Shown here piece by piece: positions 23,162 to 35,040 of a stretch of DNA of 64,000 bases (its first letter is position 1; every line of letters begins with the position of its first letter). Source of the DNA: Sweltsa coloradensis (Eukaryota; Arthropoda; Insecta; Plecoptera; Chloroperlidae); contig JAMZAV010000322.1 in the NCBI GenBank assembly GCA_024449915.1, positions 248,001-312,000 of the forward strand, read 5' to 3'. A program made the translations under genes and the position numbers. The notes below the pieces were generated by a model, which ran no database searches, was not told where the DNA came from, and saw nothing but the letters and a program-made list of their open reading frames with translations.

Positions 23162-24400
23162 ACTCTTGCCGTTGAGCGGGTCCAACTTCCAACCACACTT
23201 TTTTCCCAATAAGAACAATGGAAAAAAACTACAAATTAGAAATAAATTGTAAAAATTCAAAATTAACAATTTATTATTAATCACCACTTTGCAAAATTAA
23301 CAATTACATACTAGGTGAACACAATATTACTCGCAGACTAATTTCACTGTTATTAGTTGATCACGGCGGCCATTTTAGCAAAGTCTCTCCATTCTCCGAC
23401 GTACCAACCAAAACACACCAAACTTACGTTTAATTCGGTCCGTTTTTGTTTGTCCTGTACCTCGTTCTGTTCTGGGGGGCCAGCCCCCCAACCCCCGCCG
23501 GGGCTCCGCCCCCTGGACCCCGTGCTATTCGACTATTTAATTGTTTACTTAACAAAACAATAACATATTTATTCATTACTTTTTCAATAACCACAATATC
23601 GCAAAACGGTTGGTACACCTACTAAGTAGGCCTAAATGACAATGACTACGTATATCACAGAGCTCGGAATCGGTTCAGGCAAATCGATTCGGGCGGAATC
23701 GGTTTGAAGTTGTTGATATACCTGTCGGTTTTGGCCAAAAACACTTTAGTTCCAAACCACTTCGGGAAGTGATTTGGCAAACTCGAATCGATTGATCTGC
23801 AGTTGATATACACGTCAAACCGATTCAGGGAAATAACAACGCCATGACAACGCGATATGTCAATCTCAGAATTCAAATATTGACTTTAATTCGACTTCCT
23901 ATCTGACTTTCGAAGTTAAATATACCCTTTACACCATTATCTATACTTTTTAAAAGTTTTGTATGGACGCAATCATATTATCTAGAAGATAAACATGAAT
24001 AAATGTCACTTTTAACCTCGAAATTTGTTTTCCAAAATGGTTGCCGTGTTACAAAATCTCGAACTGTTTCCGTTGAATCGGTTCGAAATTTACTGATATA
24101 CACCTTCTTGTTCAAACCGTTTCAGCCCGAATCGATTTGCCTGAACCGTTTCCGAGCTCTGTGATATACGTAGTCAATGACATAGCCAAAATCCAAAATG
24201 GCACGTTGATCAGAGTGAGACGACGTTCATGTTCAATAATGTAAATTATTTCACATTATTCGTGTAATTCGAGAGTGCTTACTATTAATTACTCACTATA
24301 CTTACTTAATATTAACTTATTTCTAATTTGTAGTTGTGTTTCATTGATTTTATTGGGAAAAAAGTGTAGTTGAAAGCTGGACCCGCTCAACGGCAAGAGT
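23162..24400. mobile_element. DNA element with about 90-bp inverted ends
   Basis: Left end ACTCTTGCCGTTGAGCGGGT and its complement at the right end (to 24400) continue into TTTTTTCCCAATAA and CTACAAATTAGAAATAA on both sides, giving ends of about 90 bp at perhaps 85-90% identity. The interior has a G/C-run hairpin near 23475-23520 and a nested element at 23643-24176. No transposase is visible. Confidence 0.75.
23643..24176. mobile_element. Nested MITE with about 65-bp inverted ends
   Basis: Ends TGACTACGTATATCACAGAG and its inverse continue through CGATTCGGGC and CGGTTTGAA. ATGACA lies next to both ends (23636-23641 and 24177-24182), a probable target duplication offset by one base. The motif TGATATAC with a neighbouring CGGTTTGAA-like word occurs about five times inside, mostly near the ends. 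Confidence 0.75.
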
Positions 24401-24734
24401 GCCGCCTAACCTAGTTTCATTATCCCAGGCAGTAGGGCCTAGCCTCTCTGTAAGAGAGTGGCTCAGGTCCCGACGGGTCGTGGATTTTGTTATTTCCGCG
24501 TCAATTTTGGCGATCCCGACTTGCATGTTATGCGCATGCGCGCGCACTTAGAAAATTCTGTTGTAAACGGGCGTGGAAAAAACGATATTTATGTTTATTA
24601 AAAACACCTGAAACATACCCAAATCGCTAGTTAAATGTGTATTAAGCATTTACGTATGCAATTATGAAGAAATATATTACAATAAATACTTAAAATAGGC
24701 TTAGACTAACCTACAAAACTTCATGTAATAGGGT

Positions 24735-24860
24735 AGGCCTAGATTAGATTGCGTCACCGTCGGGGCCTACAGGGTTGGCTTTAGTCGCTTTGGTTTAATG
24801 TCCCCCACCCCCACTGAAAATCAGTTATCTGAGTGGGTATTTATTTATTTATTGTACTAA
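24735..24860 (+). mobile_element. tRNA-headed SINE family, 3' portion
   Basis: Contains GTTGGCTTTAGTCGCTTTGG then CCCCCACTGAAAATCAGTTA and a TATTTATTTATT tail. It matches the 3' half of the minus-strand SINE at 59010-59432 in order. The tRNA-like head is missing. Confidence 0.65.
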
Positions 24861-25039
24861 CTACTACTAGGAGTCCTGTGCCAATCTTCAAAGGCACATC
24901 ACCAACTCTTGTCTCTTGTTTTTTACAAGCAACATTTACGAGTTCCTACCTCGCACGAGCCTCAATCTCTCATTTTTAAAAGAGGATAGGCCCTAGGTCC
25001 TAATTAATTTGGTAGGTAATCTCATCTCATAGGGCCTAT

Positions 25040-26991
25040 GTGCTAAAACTCGTGTCACACCGTTAAAAACTGTGTCCTTACCTCGTCTAGAGCTGTGTGG
25101 GGCATGTCTCCTCACGCAACTACCGGGACTAAAAAATGTGAAGGGCGCTCTCCAAGTAGACATTGAGTCTATTCATGCTTGGACTGACTCAAATGTTGTC
25201 TTGTGTTGGTTATCAGCACAACCTTCGCGTTGGAAAACCTTTGTAGCCAACCGAGTTGCAGAGATTCAGGGTGTGCTTTCACCTGAGTTCTGGCATCATG
25301 TCAGGTCTCAAGAAAATCCTGCAGATTGTGCATCAAGGGGCATGACCGCTTCACAACTAATTGATCATACGCTCTGGTGGAATGGACCTGCATGGTTATA
25401 TGGTGAAGAGCCATTTACTTCAAGTTCAATTGGTCAAATTGACAAGAAAGCTCTTACAGAAGAAAAGCAATCTGCCACTGTGGCATTTTTTGTTGAGAAA
25501 AGAGATTTTTCTATGTTGAACAAATTCTCTTCACTCTCAAAACTTGTACGTGTGACCGCTTTCTGCTTAAGATTCACTACAAATTGCAAGAAACGTGTAT
25601 TATCTCGCCAATCTGGCCATTTAACTCCTAAAGAGTTGCAATCCGCTTTTCATGTATGGATTAAGCTGGTGCAAGCAGAAACATTCAAGGAAGACATTAT
25701 CAATTTACAAAATGGTAAAGAAGTGTTGCCAAAGAGTAACATTAACCAACTGGCTCCATTTATCGACGCAGACGGACTTCTCAGGGTGGGGGGTCGTCTC
25801 AAGAACTCTCAGTTTGGCTTCGAGAAGAAGCATCCAATCCTACTTCCACGAGTGCATCATCTAACAAATCTAATTGTTTCAAGTGAACACCTCAAACATC
25901 TTCATGCTGGTCCTCAACTACTTCTCTCCTTGCTTCAGCAGCGATTTTGGATTCTTCATGGACGTGACGTAGTTCGCCAGCATGTTAGAAAGTGTGATGT
26001 GTGTATCAGGCATCGGTCTGTTAGCTTGCAACAACAAATGGCAGATCTCCCATCATGCCGAGTTGAACCTACTAGGCCATTTCTCAACTGTGGAGTCGAT
26101 TTTGGAGGTCCATTTACAATTAAACTCAACAACCTACGAGGAAGATCTCGGCAAATTTGTGACAAGGCGTACGTGGCACTATTCGTATGTATGTCAACAA
26201 AGGCAATTCATCTTGAATTGGTCAGTGATCTCTCAACAAACGCATTCTTAGCTGCTTTTCGACGTTTCGTGGCTCATCGTGGAAAATGTCAAAACGTTTA
26301 CAGCGACAATGCAATTAACTTTGTCGATGCTGCTAAAGAATTGTCAAACTTTCTCAAAACACATAACAAAGAATTCTCCTCGTATGTTGCAGAGGAAGGA
26401 ATCTCATGGCATTTCATCCCTGCTACGTCACCTCACTTCGGAGGATTGTGGGAGGCCGGAATTAAATCTACAAAGTATCATTTACGTCGTGTGCTAGGCA
26501 ATCAAATTCTCAGCTTTGAAGAATTCACCACTATACTATGTCAAGTGGAAGCGTGCTTGAATTCTCGACCTCTGCATCCCTTGTCAAGTGATCCTAATGA
26601 TCTTGCTCCTCTTACTCCAGGACATTTTCTTATTGGGAGCTCACTATTAAACATTCCTGAACCAAACTATGCAAGCAGCAATATCAACCATCTAAGAAGG
26701 TGGAAACTTGTACAACAATGCACTAAACAGATCTGGAAACGATGGATTAATGAATACATTTCTCAGCTACAAATCAGGTCGAAATGGAATTCCCTACAAG
26801 CCAACATACATGTTAATGATCTCGTCATCATAAAAGAAGATAACGTCGCTCCAACAAAATGGAACCTTGGAAGAATACTTCAAGTGCATCCTGGAAGCGA
26901 CGGCAAGATTCGAGTTGTAACATTGAAGACGGAGAAAGGAGTTTTCAAGAGACCAATAGTAAAATTGTACTTAATACCAACATTGGAGTAG
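25040..26991 (+). mobile_element. BEL/Pao LTR retrotransposon, 3' half of pol (RNase H to integrase)
   Basis: A 639-codon open frame starts inside pol. The codons before its first ATG (KTRVTPLKT, from about 25045) continue the same protein, so the element is truncated upstream and the ATG is not a true start. Order: RNase H part (SLPRLELCG; WTDSNVVLCWL, Asp 39), ENPADCASRG (85-94), zinc-binding HHCC with H273, H278, C308 and C311, integrase core with D343 (GVDFGG), D412 (YSDNAINF) and E461 (GGLWEAG), and the BEL-type C-terminal domain with RRWKLVQQ and DLVIIKED. No stop or frameshift, so it is relatively young. Gag, protease and most of RT are absent. Confidence 0.92.
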
Positions 26992-27022
26992 TTTGTAAAT
27001 GTTGACTCTTTTACAAAGTGTC

Positions 27023-27680
27023 AAGGTGGGGGGCATGTTTAGGCCCGTTGGTAATCTAATAGCATAGGACCCGATTAAAGCGGAAGTGACGTTTTTTAAT
27101 TGCCTACTGTGAGAGTGCAGCACTGGTGTTGCTGTAATCATTTGTTTTCGGACAATTTTCACTTGGAAACTGGATGTAAACAATGATGTTTGTTTTCATT
27201 TGAAAGTAAATTTTGAACGAATTTTAAGCCAAATAACTGTACCCATGGGGACAATAAAATAAAATGGGATTACTAATTATCACCTTTTCCCAAAAGTCGA
27301 ATGTAACGGCCTTCGACAGAACAATTTATTGGACAGATGACAGAATGATAGACCGTGGTTTGTAACTGTCATTAATTGTCTTTGTTTGTCCGAAGTTTGT
27401 AGGCCTACGCAATTTTATTGTTTCCACACAACAATCAATAACCAAAAATAGATTTGGGTCCTATGCTATTTCTCAGTGTATATGTAACCAGTAGGCACTG
27501 ACTCTTTGTTCACATAATTTGTTCTCTTGTCTATATTCTGTGGTGTTTATCAGTTGCTCATGGTAACGATGGGTATTCGTTTGGAATCAATGGCGCCACG
27601 TTCTTGTATCAATATTTATCTCCTGTTATTTATCTAGGTGCCCGTTAGGGCGCCGCAGCCAAGCCGGGGTGCGCTACACA
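27023..27680 (+). repeat. Polypurine tract and probable 3' LTR of the BEL/Pao element
   Basis: A purine tract AAGGTGGGGGG (27023-27033) is followed by TGTTTAGG, a usual LTR start. An AATAAA lies at 27253-27258. The right border is uncertain; I place it tentatively at a ..CTACACA near 27680. The matching 5' LTR is not in the window, so the border cannot be checked here. Confidence 0.45.
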
Positions 27681-27929
27681 CTCAGGCACCTTATACAGCA
27701 AGCAGAGTTGGGGTGATTTCGAGGTGTCACCCAGCCGTCATGAAACGTGATGTGAACTTGAAAACTATCAAAATCGAGAGGTTTTAGGTGTCCGACAACA
27801 CATGCCAAATTTGGTTGGGGTACGAGCATTCCTTCTTGGTGAAAAAATGACTTGAAACATGCTCAAAATCACTTTAAGGATGTTAGTTACTACTGGCTAC
27901 TACTACAACTATCTAATTCGTCAGTTTCA

Positions 27930-28292
27930 ATTGCCCAGCGATTCTGACCAAACTGGTGGGGCTACAACGTTCATATTTTACATGGACATTAAGGTAATAG
28001 TGATGTAATTCCCTTTGAAAGAAAAAGTTTAAAAAAATTGCTGGAAGGCTTCCAAATAAAGGTTTTAAAATAAGCCTTATACAGGCATACAATCAACAAG
28101 TAACTATAGTTTACGTGACAATAATCGCCTACATTGTTTACAAAAAGCAAGTCTTTGGACCACTATATTTTAATTATTTTTTCATTCTATTGTTAATTGC
28201 CATAATTGGTAATACCATAGCAATTAAATCGACTGATAAAATTATTATATTTTAACAAATAAATTTGCAATGAAACTTGAAAAAGTAATGAG
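27930..28292 (-). mobile_element. Dispersed repeat family A, partial copy
   Basis: Contains, on the minus strand, the family signature CATTAAGGTTATGGTGATGT-like block and GATTCTGACCAAACTGGTGG (plus strand). Compared with the other copies it lacks the outer TGGATGAGCG end and runs straight into the large hairpin at 28293. Confidence 0.6.
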
Positions 28293-28704
28293 ATCCCACA
28301 CATAACAAAAACTTGTAAAAATACAGCCAAACCTTACACACTCAAAAAAAATGAGATCTAAAAAAAAGGGCCAAGCTCATCTACCCTTCCACATTTGCGC
28401 ATTCTTAATTCATAAACGTACAGTGTCCCGTAACAACATCCTTAAAAAGCTTGGCAAAATAGAATTCGCATGACAATTACATAAAATTAATTAGAAAAAA
28501 AGAATTAGGATTGCGTTTAAATTTATAGTTGAAAATTCTATTTTGCCAAGCTTTTCAATGATGTTACGGGACACTGTACGTTTATGAATTAAGAATGCGC
28601 AAATGTGGAAGGGTAGATGAGCTTGGCCCTTTTTTTTAGATCTCATTTTTTTTTAGTGTGTAAGGTTTGGCTGTATTTTTACAAGTTTTTGTTATGTGTG
28701 GGAT
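28293..28704. repeat. Large near-perfect hairpin, about 172-bp arms
   Basis: ATCCCACACATAAC at 28293 is mirrored by GTTATGTGTGGGAT ending at 28704. The arms stay almost identical to AGCTTGGCAAAATAGAATT, leaving a spacer of about 67 bp. Mismatches are few (for example CTTAAAAAGC against CTTTTCAATG). Such long, clean arms mean either a recent foldback element or recent inversion-duplication. Confidence 0.85.
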
Positions 28705-28929
28705 GTGTTTTTCACTAATCTAATAAAATATCGAGTCCACTTTTACATTGTGTTTTATCTACCACACTACCAGTCCAAACAGTAGGCTAGATCCGCAGTC
28801 TCCAATACCTCCGCACAGGCGTGAGCGTACCAAATTGAAGCGTCAATCACTCTCTTTCCAAATGGCGATTTGGCGTTTTAATTTACCTATGCTTTTTTAA
28901 TGCAATAAAGTATTTTACTGGATTGTTCG

Positions 28930-31830
28930 ATATGGTTTTAGCTTGTGCAACATGGGACTGAACAAACAGAAAAAAAAATTTTTTAAGGGATTTAGTAATC
29001 ATTTGGTGTTAATATCTAATATGCTCAGCTGTCAAACTGACGGAGGCCTACTTGTTGTATGTCAAATTCTGTATTTTTGTGCTACTGGCACTGTTGTACT
29101 TATTTTAGGCAGTGATCATACTGCAATTAGATTTAATTTAGACTTAAGTAAGTATAGGATATTGTATGAATTGAATGAATTGAATAGTGCAACTAAATGT
29201 TAAATTCTGTATTATCATCTTGATACACTACTTAGTTGTAATTTTTGTACGATGTACTAAAAAGTTGTGTATTATGGTTCAATGTAAAATAATGCTATAT
29301 AACATAAACCATTTGTGTGTTTTTCATTTGTTGTAATTATTCTGTATTAGTATGCTACTGGCACTGTTGTACTTATTTTTTTAGGCAGTGATCATACTGC
29401 AATTATATTTAATTTAGATTTAAGTAAGTATAATTAAAGTGAATAGATATTGTATGAATTGAATGAATGTTAAATTCTGTATTATCATGTTGATGCACTC
29501 TTTGCACAAAGTCTTATTTTATTCAATCTAATAACTATCCATGTAACCCAATATTGAAGTATTCTACAACTAATGTTTCATGGGATGCAATATACAATCA
29601 TAAAACAGTTGACCATGCATATGACACATTTGTAGATATAATAACTTTTCACCACAATAAATCATTTCCAGCAAGAAAGGCAAAGATTCAGAACACAAAA
29701 AAGAAAAGTAATAAATGGATAACACAAAATGTGATGGAAATGTCAAGGAAAGTGAGGAGACTTGCGTTAAAACTTAAAAGGAATACAAATGTCAATGTTC
29801 TAAATAAATACAAAAAATGCAAAAAGGAATATAAAGATACAATTCGAAAAGCGAAGGCTCATAGAATCAAAGAACTAATAAGGAAATCAGAAAACAAAGG
29901 AAAAGATATATGGAATATGATTAATCTGGAAAGGGGTTCAAAAAGAAAACTGAAACAGAATTTGAAATCACAGTAGATAATGAAACGGTCAGAAATGCAA
30001 AGCAAATTGGAAACATATTCAATGACTACTTTATAAATATAGCCACAAAATTAACAGAAAGTCAAAAGAGAACTGAAAATGATGGGAAAAAACTGTTGCC
30101 TGAAATAGATCACTTATTTTGCCTCAATAATGTAAGTGAAGATGAAACTTTGCGAATTATAAGAAATTTAAAGAATAAGAAATCAATAGGTCCAGATGGT
30201 TTATCAAGCTTTCTTATAAAGAAATGTGCAAGAGTATTAGTAGAGCCACTTACTTACTTAATTAATATGTCTCTTAATGAAGGTGTTTTTCCAAAAGCTT
30301 TAAAGGTGGCGCGGGTAAAACCAATTTTGAAAGAGGGAAACACTCGAGACATCAGAAATTATAGACCAGTTTCAATACTTAATGCTTTTTCAAAGGTGTT
30401 TGAAAGAGTAATGTATAATAGCTTGTCCGAATACTTAGAGGCAAATGAGATAATAGCAAAAGAACAACATGTATTCAGAGAAAAGAGATCAACTGAAACA
30501 GCTCTTGCTGCCTTCATTGACAATGTTGTAACAGCGCTTGATCAGAAAAAAACACCAGTAGCCATTTATATGGATCTTTCAAAAGCTTTTGACTGTGTGG
30601 AGTATAATACATTAATAAGTAAACTGTTTTCATATGGAATTAAGGGAAATGCCCTGCAATGGATATTTTCGTATCTACATGGAAGGACGCAATATGTAGA
30701 AATTTCTGACCATTTGAACATAAAAAACTAAATCTGAGAGGAAATATATTAAACTGGGAGTACCACAAGGATCAATACTAGGGCCTTTGTTTTTCAATAT
30801 ACTAATAAATGACATGCCATGTGCAATAAGTGAAGGGGATATGCTTCTGTATGCAGATGACGCAACCACCACCCTTGCTCATGCACTTATAGAAACATTA
30901 GAAAAGACCGCTTTTATCAGTTTTAACGAAGTGGCACAGTGGCTGCAACCAAATAACCTAATAATGAATAATAAGAAAACTAAATGTATGATATTCCCAA
31001 GGAAAAATATGGAAGATCAAAATATTTGTATCAGGTTGTGTGATGAAGACCTTCCTATTGAACAAATAGACACAGCAAAGTTCTTAGGACTGTATATTGA
31101 CAAGTGCTTATCGTGGGACATCCACACTGATTATATAGCAAATAAAATAAGCTCCAATATATATGTCTTACGTAAAATGAAAATATATGCAGATAGAAGT
31201 TTGCTGTTAGTAGTGTACTATGCCCTGATTGAGTCACATTTGAGCTATGGATTAATAGCGTGGGGTAATACATCAAAAAAACAATTTTCATAAGATCTTT
31301 GTCATGCAAAAAAAAAGCTTTAAGAATACTAGATAAAATTAAGAAAGGGGATACATGTAGAGGACATTTCAAAACATTGAATATTCTTACTCTTGCATGC
31401 CTCTATATTTACAAAGTAATATTATTTTTAATTAATCATAGGGGAGATATAAAAAAAAACATCAATATTCATAATTACAATACTAGGAGGAAAAATGATA
31501 TATTTGTGACATCCCATAGGCTGGCTGTATATGAGAAAAGCCCCACATATGCAGGAATAATCCTTTTTAATAAGCTACCTGCCATTATCAAAAACAAACC
31601 AACTGATACATTTAAAAAAGATCTTAGGACATTTCTTGTTGAAAAAGAATACTACGATATTGAGGAGTTCTTGGCGGACAATAATAATATGTCTTGACAA
31701 TACCATTTATTTTGCATATTATAGATGCCTAGACTTATATTATCTAGTAGCCTATCTTATATTAGTGTAAAAGTATATATTTTTATTGTGTATTATTGTA
31801 TTGTTGTAAAAGTGTATTTTGTAATTAATT
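28930..31830 (+). mobile_element. LINE copy 1: endonuclease remnant, RT and C-terminus
   Basis: Remnants of the endonuclease end (GSDHTAI) occur twice, near 29110 and 29385, from a local duplication of about 270 bp. A basic linker (29554-29976) leads into the RT: GPDGLSSFLIKK, RNYRPVSILNAFSKVFE, YMDLSKAFDCVEY (30569 on), a frameshift at 30721-30731, then GVPQGSILGPLFF, LLYADDATTT and LGLYIDKCLSWD. A further frameshift near 31275-31310 precedes the C-terminus (31299-31697). Copy 2 (35041-38175) lacks the extra A that causes the first frameshift, so the reading breaks postdate the common ancestor. Confidence 0.88.
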
Positions 31831-32690
31831 AGACGAGTGAGCGCAGCGAACGTAGTCTACAACGCTACTCGATCGGGCCTTGGCCGTGATTAATTCTGTT
31901 AAATGTTAAATATGTTAAATGTCTGTCTGTCCGGTCCCATACGGCCGAACGGCCAAATAGACTGAGCTGAAATTTTTAACAGACATCCGTGACCAGGTAA
32001 CTGAGAACTGCTAACAAAATGAGCACAATCCGTTACAATTTAAACCTGCAAGAAATAAAAAACTGAAAAATACGTTGAAATGTATGGAAATTATTTTAAC
32101 GACAATGGTTTTCATTTTGAAATAATATTTTTTGTTTGTTATTTAGCTGGCTGTGAAATGCCGTGTCCAAGGTTAATCGAATGTTGGACGTCAAGGTACC
32201 CCCAAATTCCGCTCGTAGATTGAGTAAACCTTGCAATATTTTCACGTATTTCGTACTGGCTATGTTTTCCATGGTATTGTCACAGATGTAGGACTACACT
32301 GTGTTATATGCATTTCAAAACATGTTAAATATTTTAATAAATACAATCCAGAAATTACAAAATCTTTCACGACCATTGAACCCACGTCTCCCACATTTGG
32401 GCTATAAGGGCGCTTTAGCCAACTCGACTAGGGATTCACCAAAGTCGTTGTTAGACGAGTGAGAGAGTCATGTGTTGAGTACGCGGGAATATTTGCATTT
32501 AAGTTTGATTATAATATTCGTATAAATAATAGGGTATTTAAGTTTAAGTCATAGTTTAGGCAATAATGCTCCACTGTAGCCTATGATAGGCTAGGGAGGC
32601 CTAAAAAAGGGGGAAGAAAAGGAATGTTACCGGGTACTCAACACATGGCTCACTCACTCGTTTAACAACGACTTTGGCGTTTCCCTAGTG
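31831..32690. mobile_element. Family B insertion inside LINE copy 1
   Basis: LINE copy 2 reads straight from TGTAATTAAT to GTAAATTAG at 37990, while copy 1 has about 860 bp between them. The insert begins TAGACGAGTGAGCGC and ends CCCTAG. It contains a block shared with 42310-42615 (TACCCCCAAATTCCG, GAGTAAACCTTGCAATATT), a tRNA-like minus-strand head near 32372-32435 (A-box TAGTCGAGTTGG, B-box-like GGTTCAAT), and a palindromic unit at 32428-32690 with 57-bp arms starting CTAGGGATTCACCAAAG. Confidence 0.8.
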
Positions 32691-32950
32691 TAAATTAGTT
32701 TTAGTATTTTCTATACATCCTAATTCAAGTCTTAGTCTTTTGAAAAAACGTGTTTAATAGCTAGCTAGCTTATAATGTAATGTTTAGAACTTGTTTATCT
32801 TGTCATAACATTGTAACAATATATGCTAGTATTAGGTATACAAAACAAGACAATAAAATGAAATGAAATGAAATGAAACTAATAGCCATTGTAAAGAGTG
32901 CAAGCTCAGTTTGGCGAATAAAGCAATTGAATTGAATTGAATTGAAAAAT
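32691..32950 (+). mobile_element. 3' end of LINE copy 1 and adjacent tandem tail
   Basis: The LINE 3' UTR resumes (GTAAATTAGTTTTAGTATTT) and ends in AATAAAATGAAATGAAATG repeats near 32875. A second short tail, GAATTGAATTGAATTGAA (about 32925-32945), follows and may belong to another small retroelement. Confidence 0.7.
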
Positions 32951-33127
32951 ACTTTTTCTACAAATCGCTCCCATGCAAACACTCCCTTTAAAGATGGCTT
33001 CTAATTGTCACGGAAGTGGACCAATGACTGCGGATCTAGCCTACTATAGAAGTTTAATATCAATGAGTGTACCATACTTCCAAAACAAGTGAACAGGTTG
33101 CAATGGAAAGACAAATTTAAAGAGTTA

Positions 33128-34921
33128 GGGTGAGTAGGCTAAGGGTAAAGATGAGACACCAAAATAAGTGGGGCAAATATAAGACAGATTAATATATATT
33201 TCAATTGTTACACTAAGCATCCATCATTGCACTTAAAACATAGCTTAATGTTTAATCTAAAGGTAAATAAATCAAGGAAATATTCAGTTGCATACTTTTG
33301 GTTATAAAGAATTAAAACCAAAAAGATGCAATTTTCCCCCGAAAATCTTTCGTTTTGAGGTTCAGAACTTTTGCTAAAATATCCACATTTGAAGTCCGAT
33401 TACACTGATCTTTACATTTCCAGAAAGGTGAAATTCTATATTTTGTAATGCAACAAAATAAATGCATCCCAAGCTGATAGATAATGCATAATTTCTACTG
33501 AAAGTCAGGGGGCAATAATGAGACACCATTTGGGGCAAATGTGAGACAGTTGGCAATGACAGTTGGTAGGCACGGCTTTTCTTATTCTTTGCATTTTTAA
33601 TACTGACAAAACACTATCCGTTAGTGATCCACCAGGAAAAAGCTTTGTTGAATCCTCTGTGGATGAGTCGGGGCCAAGTACGTCAAGGGCTGCGCCTATT
33701 TCAGGATGGCGAAAATCATTTGAAGAATTGCTTCTTTAAAAAATTAAACAAAACTGAGGCAAAACAAACAAAGTAGATTGACTGAGGGGCTAAAGTAATC
33801 AACAAGAAGTGGGTCGACCAAAAAAGCAAGGCCTACCATCAAAGGAGGAACCTGGAACGATAAGAAGAAAAAACATAGCTCAAGGCCTAGGCGTATTGAA
33901 TCAAATGATTCAGATTCCGATGAGGAATGGGTGCAGGCCAGTGGCGACACGGATGATGAATTTGATGATGAAATGGAAGATATTGAAGATACAAATCATG
34001 ATGAGCCCAAGCAAAATTTGCCTGCACACAAGGAAACAATGATCAGTGAAGGAGACTACCTATGTGCTTGTGGCTTTTCCAGGCAAAAGACCCAAAGTAT
34101 TTTTTCAGTTTGTCTGCATTGTACAGTCAATTGAAGATGATGACGATTAATTTACTGTTCCATACAAAGTACAAACAATACAATAATGTATTCATTTAAT
34201 TATCTGTGTAAAAACGTATTTATAACTATTGAGGATGACATTAGCCCAATTAACTTTAGTCAAGTGGTTCAAGCCGAGATTGTAACTTCTGGCGATCGTT
34301 TCAAGTACGCCTACAAGTTTCCAGGTCCTGTTGACATTGGAGTAAAGTACCCTTCTTAGACTTATGTGCGCGATTACATTTGGAAAATCATAAAAAATAG
34401 TCCTATTGATCACATATTTTTTCCCCTTCTGTTACTATTAAAATACATTTTCAACAAATTTTTGCAAATATTCTGATATTTTCATGAAGATGTTTCATGA
34501 CTTTACCTACTCTATGAAAAGTACCTTTTTCTCGTCATTAAAATATATGGAACTTGTCATGTTTGTATATTCTAAACTAATCAAGCGATTCAAATATTTT
34601 TTTGCATTGTGTAGAAAATGCCCCTCACTGTCCTTATTTTACCCCGCCACAATCCTCTTCCACATCCTCTAAGAGCTAGCCACCTGTCTCAGTTTTGCCC
34701 CAGGAGTGTCTCATATTTGCCCCCAAGGTGTGGGTAAAAATGAGACACAGTTTTTATTTTTTAAATATACTAATCTATAAGCTTGATATATTATAGCATA
34801 TTGCACTTTGATCACCTTAAAACACACTTTCAGCACATATTTATTGTTTTTGAATATCTCTTCAACTTTTTGTTTTAGGTGACAAAGTTTGAAAAAGTCT
34901 CATTTTTACCCTTACTCACCC
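33128..34921 (+). mobile_element. pogo/Tigger-like DNA transposon, deleted
   Basis: Flanked by TA; ends GGGTGAGTAGGCTAAGGGTA and (inward) GGGTGAGTAAGGGTAAAAAT. Words like GGGGCAAATATGAGACA recur near both ends. The interior keeps the end of a transposase-like protein: SGPSTSRAAPISGWRKSFEE near 33670, GRPKKQGLPSKEEPGT near 33810, an acidic stretch (EEWVQASGDTDDEFDDEM in the plus frame ending near 34040), and after a frameshift PGKRPKVFFQFVC and SIEDDDD, stop at 34148-34150. This matches the C-terminal tail common in pogo/jerky-type transposases. The DDE catalytic part is missing. Confidence 0.65.
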
Positions 34922-35040
34922 TAGGCCTAAAACTTAAAACCAATCATTTAATTTCTAAGTACGGTACTGTAGGCCTACTGTTCTTTGTGGACTTCAATAA
35001 TCTTTTCCCTAGTGAATGAACTTAAATTTTCACCCTACTA

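Noticed and set aside
27585..27605. TGGCGCC as a primer-binding site
   Set aside because: It lies within or beside a 3' LTR, not after a 5' LTR, and no downstream gag follows.
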